From positions 169,196,518-169,260,517 of the forward strand of contig CM061067.1 in the NCBI GenBank assembly GCA_030762895.1: a DNA stretch of 64,000 nt, written 5' to 3'. Below, one piece after another: positions 59,146 to 64,000 of the stretch (position 1 is its first letter; each line of letters begins with the position of its first letter). The translations under genes were made by a program, and so were the position numbers. Under the pieces are notes generated by a model that searched no databases, was not told the origin of the DNA, and saw nothing but the letters and a program-made list of their open reading frames with translations. This DNA comes from Sophora flavescens (lineage: Eukaryota > Streptophyta > Magnoliopsida > Fabales > Fabaceae).

Positions 59146-60183
59146 TTTCTGATAAAACAATAAGGAAAACAAGTCATATGTCTAAACTTCATCAAGTGAT
59201 AATAATAAAAGATGGAAAGATCCATGTAGCATACTAGCATGTTAAAATAGAACAAAGAAATGCAACTTCACATGCAACTTTACAGATTAGCAAACATAGT
59301 AGTTTTCAGGAAGCAGATGCTTTTACGTCGTTTTGAAGGATGGTCATAGAGAGGATTAGCATGGTTACTACCTTTGGATGCCAAATGGTGTTTCACAATC
59401 ATTTCATCATAAGATTGAATAACTTAACTCATAAATCAATCTATCTCTTAACAACTAATGACATAAAACAAAACACATAAACCATTGACATGAACATTCT
59501 ATAATCTCTCAATTAGAATATAGTACTACTATTAACAAGTAATTCCCAATTAAAATCACAGTATTACAAACAACATGTAAGTTACACCCTAAGGTCCCAA
59601 AATGAAGTCAGATTTAGACAAACGACCCCTCTATGGAAAGCTAAACAAGTCTAGTTTATAAATTTAAATTTAGTTTTGGGAAAAAAAACATTCCAAAAAG
59701 TACAGTTTTAACCAACAAGCTACCGCATTCGAAAAACAGGACAATAATTGTCCTCTAAATTTTAACAGAATTTTCTTCATCAATACTCAGTTAAAAACAT
59801 CAAATTCAGTGCCTAAACTGTAGCAAATCGAGTCTAGTTTCTAACAAAATAAGAATCATAAACAAAATAGTTCTACAAAAACAGCTATAAGGAAAACACT
59901 GAACCTATGTCCATACGGGTTTTTAGGACATCAACTATAACATCTCCTTGTAAGAAATATAACAAACACCTGTCAAGCAAGATCCTTTAACATATCTATT
60001 CTCACATATTGGCATATCAACACCATCACAAAATCAAAACCAAATTACAATACACATACAAATAGAAAATCAACTAATTAGAGCATGTATCAACAACTCC
60101 TAAGCTTTGATTGTAGCATACTTCAACAAATATATATTGAAGCATATTTCAATACAAACTTAAATAAAATATAGTAGCAAACA
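59146..60183. other. CACTA interior, no gene seen
   Basis: AT-rich; probably intron or leader of the minus-strand B3-like gene. Confidence 0.4.
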
Positions 60184-60440
60184 TCCTATTGAGCTCCGCT
60201 CTCCACTAACAAGACAACACATAATTGTCAAACACATGCATAACTTCTAAATTAGCAACACACAACAAGCATCCCGCCTTTTTGACAGCATCACATCCTA
60301 TTGAGCTCTGCTCTCCACTAACAAACAACACATAATTGCAAATGCATGCATAAATATTAAATTATCAACACACAATCAGCATCTTGCCTTTCAGGCAGGA
60401 TACCTTCCTATTGAGCTCAGCTCTCCACTAACAAACAACA
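60184..60440. repeat. About 111-bp tandem repeat, 2.3 copies, in the CACTA element
   Basis: Copies start at 60184, 60296 and 60406 with TCCTATTGAGCTC, GCTCTCCACTAAC and CACATAATTG shared. Confidence 0.85.
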
Positions 60441-61444
60441 AGATATATAGTAGTGATAATAAGAAAAGATGGAAAGATTCATGTCGCATACTCGCCATTT
60501 TTCTTTTATGCATTTGAGTAATATGACTAATATAATAGAAATCACTTTCTTAAATACAAACAAAAATTAAAGCAAAAACTGTTATTAGCAAAATGAAAAT
60601 ATAGGCAGAAAAGCAAGGGTCAAATGCATATATTAGCATTCACCCAAAAAAAAAAATGCATATATTAGCAATCTGATAACTGGTCTCAATTTAAACTCTG
60701 AAAATAGTTTATGAACATAAAAATCACATCAAGATAAACTATATGAATGAGATAAAACTTAAGAAATGTCCTATAAAAAAATAAAAAATAAAAATTAAGA
60801 AATGTAGTGTGAAAGCCTGAAAGGCTTCTTAATCCACTTAGGAAGAAAAGTTCAGTTATCTAACTATTCCCTAGAGAAAAACTTGGCATTACCCCCAGAG
60901 AAAATTCTCAAACAACTCACGTGCATTTTTCATAATCAACTTAATTCACATAAACAACTTAACATCAAATAGAATTTTAGAACAAAGAACAAACAATAGA
61001 CAACATAGACAATAGAGAACTTGTGGTCAGGATTTAACCACCATTATAATTTTGCTGAATAACAGAACCACTAAATGTAGCAGAATGTGACCAAAAACAT
61101 ACCATAGAATGCACAAACCAGAGGAATAGAGATAGAGGCGAGGAGAGACGAAAACATACCAGAGAAGGAGGAGGACGGCGGCGCTGCTCTGGTGGTGTCG
61201 GCAACGGTGGCAGCCGTGCGGAGAAGGAGGGAACTGAGAGAGAAAAAGTTAGAAACAGATAGAGAGAGAGAGATGGAGAGAGAGAGAGAGAGGAGAGCTT
61301 ACCGTGATGGTGGTGGCCGGAGGAGGGGCGGAAGTCGCGAACCGTGGTGGCCGGAGGAGAGAAAGAGAGATCGAGTGAGAGAGAGGAAGAGAGATCGCGA
61401 AATGGAAGAAGAAAGGGGTTTCTGCGTTTTTAGGGATTTTAATT
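60441..61444. other. CACTA interior, possible leader of the B3-like gene
   Basis: Mostly AT-rich. 61100-61440 is GA-rich with (GA)n at about 61258-61292; on the minus strand it could be a C/T-rich 5' leader. Confidence 0.4.
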
Positions 61445-61860
61445 TTTAGCGACCGAATATTTCGGTCGCTAATTCGGTCGCAAGGTTGCCATTTCAAAAT
61501 TTAAATTCATAAATTTAGCGATGGATTTGTAAATCGGTCGCTAAGACGCGCTCTTTTAATTTTTTTTACGCGCCGTTTAGCAACCGAATTAATATCGGTC
61601 GCAAATGTAAATAAAATTTAACCGTTGCATTTAATTCGGTCTCCATTTCGGTCGCTGAAAGGGCATAAAATTTCTGACTTTTAAGTTCCTTTATTTAGCG
61701 ACTGAAATAGTGACCGATAACCCTGCTACGCTCCATTTCGATCGCTATTTCGGTCGCCGTATAACTCTAATCAGTCTTCCATGTAGATCCTATAATCGGT
61801 CGCCATTTCGGTCGCCAAAAACAACCAAAAAATTCGGTCACTATTTTCGGTCGCTAAACA
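61445..61860. repeat. Right subterminal repeats of the CACTA element
   Basis: Many copies of TTCGGTCGC and GCGACCGA, arranged like the left end. Confidence 0.9.
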
Positions 61861-61881
61861 ACATTTTTTTTTGTAGTGTAA

Positions 61882-62320
61882 TTAGACCATCAAATAGTAA
61901 ACATTCTGCACCAGCCTTTTATGTAGAAAACCATAATGAAATAAAAAGAGGAAAAAGAAGAATGGTAATTAATTATAAACAAATTAATGATGCCGTGGAA
62001 GGAGATGTCTATTTTCTCCTAAGAAAAGACTTAATTATTGAAAGAATTAGAAATATGGATTGGTTTAGCACTTTTGATTGCAAATCGGGATTTTATCAAA
62101 TTAGATTGACTGAAGAATCAAAAACTTTAACAGCATTTAGTTGTCCTCAAGGACAATATGAATGGAATGTGTACTTCCAATGGGATTAAAACAATCACCA
62201 GGAATCTTCCAACGAAGGATAGATTCAATTCTCAAAGAATTCAAAGACTTTTGTCTTATTTATATAGATGATATACTAATCTTTTCTAATAAAGGTTGTT
62301 TTAGCTCAAAATAGAATTAA
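61882..62320 (+). pseudogene. Viral reverse transcriptase, broken
   Basis: VINYKQIND, FDCKSGFYQIRL and CPQGQYEWNV are the caulimovirid fingers/palm motifs. A frameshift near 62170 moves the rest into another frame, where the catalytic YIDD is at 62261-62272. Shortly after (about 62297) sequence between the palm and the connection region appears deleted. Confidence 0.9.
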
Positions 62321-62329
62321 TTATTTAGG

Positions 62330-63029
62330 ATTAGAAATCGAAAAAGGAAAAATAATAATACAGCGACATGTATTAGAAAAACTTCAAAACTTTCCAACGA
62401 AATTAAAGGATAAAAAGGATTTACAAAGATTTCTTGGACTATTAACATATATTTCAAATGAAGGTTTCATCAGGAATCTTGCAGCGGAGAGAAGAATCCT
62501 CCAACAAAAGCTGAAGAAGGATGTCCCTTGGACATGCACTGATGAAGACGATAGACTTATTATAAAAATGAAAGACTTATGCCAGGATCTTCCTGAGCTT
62601 TATCATCCATCAGATGATGATATAATAATTATTGAGACTGATGCCTCAAATGACTGCTGGGGAGGTGTTATGAAAGGAAAACCCCCTGGATACAAAAATG
62701 AATTATTGTGTCGATACATGTCTGGAACCTTTTCAGACAATGAAATTAATTATCCTACTCATGAAAAGGAAACACTAGATTTCATTTGAATGTTGGAAAA
62801 ACGTCGAATTTATATACTGGATAAGGACTTTATTGTCCGAACCGATTCTACTTATGTTGCAGGTTTTAAGAACTTAAACCATAAAGGCACTTACAGACAA
62901 GGTCGATTGATTAGATGGCAAATGAAACTTGCCGAAAACAATTACTCAATCTCCCACATTAAAGGAGATAAAAATGTTCTTGCAGATATATTATCAAGAG
63001 AATGGAGCAGCAAACAATTGAAGATATAA
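62330..63029 (+). pseudogene. Viral connection and RNase H domain
   Basis: NYLGLEIEKGKI and RFLGLLTYIS mark the connection. RNase H shows IIIETDASNDCWGGV, PTHEKETLDFI, a stop at 62787-62789, then RTDSTYVAGF and GDKNVLADILSRE. The stop interrupts an otherwise continuous frame. Confidence 0.88.
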
Positions 63030-63196
63030 AGAAGCAGATTCAATTACAAAGGATGCTGGAGAAACAAAAAATAATGGAGCTAGACTTGATCAAGGCAAAC
63101 ATTGAAGTACTGGAATTCCAATTACAAGCAAAAGGAGAATCTATCAAAGAAGATCCTATGAAGAATATAAAACAACAAATACAGGAAAATACTTGA
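63002..63196 (+). pseudogene. Last viral frame, coiled coil, cut by an LTR
   Basis: Begins at an ATG overlapping the RNase H C-terminus in another frame. Glu/Lys/Gln/Leu-rich, coiled-coil-like (LQRMLEKQKIMELDLIKANI). Its stop TGA is made by the first three bases of the LTR at 63194, so the frame is truncated. By position it could be the start of a transactivator-like frame; unproven. Confidence 0.5.
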
Positions 63197-64000
63197 TAGT
63201 GTGATTTTACATCATGTTTTTTGTACACTTTTGCATGCATTTTTCATATAGATTAGGCATTCTTAGTTTGATTTTAGTTAGTTTTTCCCTTGGAACGGGT
63301 GAAGCGGTTTCTTGGTGTTGTTTTGCAGGCATTAATGTAAAAATGATCAAAATCAGCCTTGATGGAGCTTGGATGAAATAAAGCTTGAAAAGTGAAGAAT
63401 ATGAGCCAAACAGAGCCCATCACGGCCTGGCCGTGATGACCATCACGTCCATGATCAAGCAGAGAAGAAGGCAAAAGTCAGAAACTATCACGGCCGTGAC
63501 AGGCTAAATTTTAAGGGCTCGCATCGCGAATGTTTCTCTCGCCTCGCGAGAGTCAAAAATGGAAAAACACGCCTTGGACAGAATGCGTCACGGCCAGGCC
63601 ATGATGGACATCACAGCCGTGACGTGTGGCCTCCCTATAAATAAGAACGCAGCAGACAGAAAAAGGGGTCCAGAGGGAGGCATTTGGAGGCACTTGGAGG
63701 CTGTGGCTGGGCTAGGGTTTCAACCCTAATAGGGATTTGCTGAGAGGGGTTGCTGTGAAGAAGAAGGAAAGCTCCCATGGAGCCTCTTCTCTCCTCTTCT
63801 CCTATTTCCCTGGTTTGGTTTTCTGTAAATATGAGCAACTAAACCCTATTTGTTGGGATTAGATGTAGCTTTTCTGAACTTGTTTGTATTTTGATTTGGT
63901 TGTTTTATTGCAAGTCTCTATTTCTTTATGAGTATGTGATTCTGTGCTTAATGCTTTCCTTGACTTAGCTACTCATATGAATGATATGTTGCTTTGATAG
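63194..64000. mobile_element. LTR of the 8930-10348 family, cut by the window edge
   Basis: Starts TGATAGTGTGATTTTACATC and follows the 8930 LTR in order: TAGTTTTTCCCTTGGAAC, AGCCTTGATGGAGCTTGGAT, CTCGCCTCGCGAGAG, GAGGCTGTGGCTGG, GATGTAGCTTTTCTGAACTT, AATGATATGTTGCTTTGATAG. In the GC-rich part it has CACGGCCGTGA-type palindromes at positions where the other copy has TCGCGA-type ones. Whether it is solo or part of an intact element cannot be seen. Confidence 0.88.

Larger units (their letters stand above)
58208..61878. mobile_element. Non-autonomous CACTA transposon, 3.7 kb, TSD TAA
   Basis: The right end reads TTTTTTTTTGTAGTG (reverse complement CACTACAAAAA) and the left TACTACAAAAAAACC, one base off the canonical CACTA. 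TAA flanks both sides (58205-58207 and 61879-61881). Both subterminal regions are dense in TAGCGACCGA and its complement, the transposase-binding type of repeat in En/Spm elements. No transposase frame. It carries a small B3-like gene and splits the pararetroviral polymerase. Confidence 0.93.
61879..63193 (+). mobile_element. Endogenous caulimovirid copy, right part
   Basis: Resumes the polymerase directly after the duplicated TAA and ends where an LTR begins at 63194. Contains reverse transcriptase, RNase H and a small last frame, with frameshifts, a stop and an internal deletion. Confidence 0.88.

Noticed and set aside
61192..61497. Arg/Glu-rich plus frame and Ser/Leu-rich minus frame
   Set aside because: Both come from (GA)n sequence in the CACTA interior.

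Overview
This window is nuclear DNA of a flowering plant, most likely a eudicot. It has GT-AG introns in conserved plant genes, AT-rich intergenic DNA and dense nested transposons of nearly every plant class: hAT, PIF/Harbinger, CACTA, Helitron, Ty1-copia, gag-only LTR elements, solo LTRs, SINE, LINE and an endogenous pararetrovirus. The palindrome-rich copia LTRs recall families common in legumes, but that is a guess from memory. All coordinates, splice sites and target-site duplications (TSDs) below were read by eye.

Only three host genes are clearly intact. (1) 310-1262, minus: an ER-type DnaJ protein (DNAJC25 / plant dnaJ 50 type), cut at its 3' side by the window edge. (2) 23915-25720, plus: the pyruvate,phosphate dikinase regulatory protein (RP1), three exons, 386 residues. 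(3) 30655-32798, minus: a 187-residue plant protein of unknown function with a C-terminal membrane anchor, four coding exons. A fourth small reading frame (58757-59145, minus, two exons, B3-like) lies inside a CACTA transposon and looks like captured host sequence. Several exon-like fragments that I could not identify lie at 5683-5981, 8034-8660, 17176-17391 and 17579-17827.

Layout: 1433-2182 hAT element with a perfect 8-bp TSD; 2855-5362 an LTR-like unit with a PIF/Harbinger MITE inside it and an array of hairpin-forming 30-bp repeats; 7505 to about 16960 a decayed autonomous-type Helitron on the minus strand (Rep plus PIF1-type helicase) whose helicase is split by a 1.4-kb solo LTR; 16961-23095 exon-like remnants, a 3.4-kb solo LTR and two tandem Helitron 5' ends; RP1; 26368-29421 a complete gag-only LTR retrotransposon; the membrane-protein gene; 34444-35215 a MITE; 35267-40881 a nearly full-length but stop-ridden Ty1-copia element; 40887-55843 gene-poor DNA with a SINE, a LINE with a nested MITE, a 1-kb hAT element, an LTR remnant and a foldback element filled with a 90-bp satellite; 55844-63193 an endogenous caulimovirid copy split by a 3.7-kb CACTA element; 63194-64000 the start of another LTR of the same family as the one in the Helitron.

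The genes do not form a pathway. The coherent story is transposon stratigraphy. TSDs let the order of events be read: LTR into Helitron, CACTA into pararetrovirus, LTR against the pararetrovirus 3' side, MITE into repeat into LINE. No CRISPR array, rRNA gene or bona fide tRNA gene was seen.
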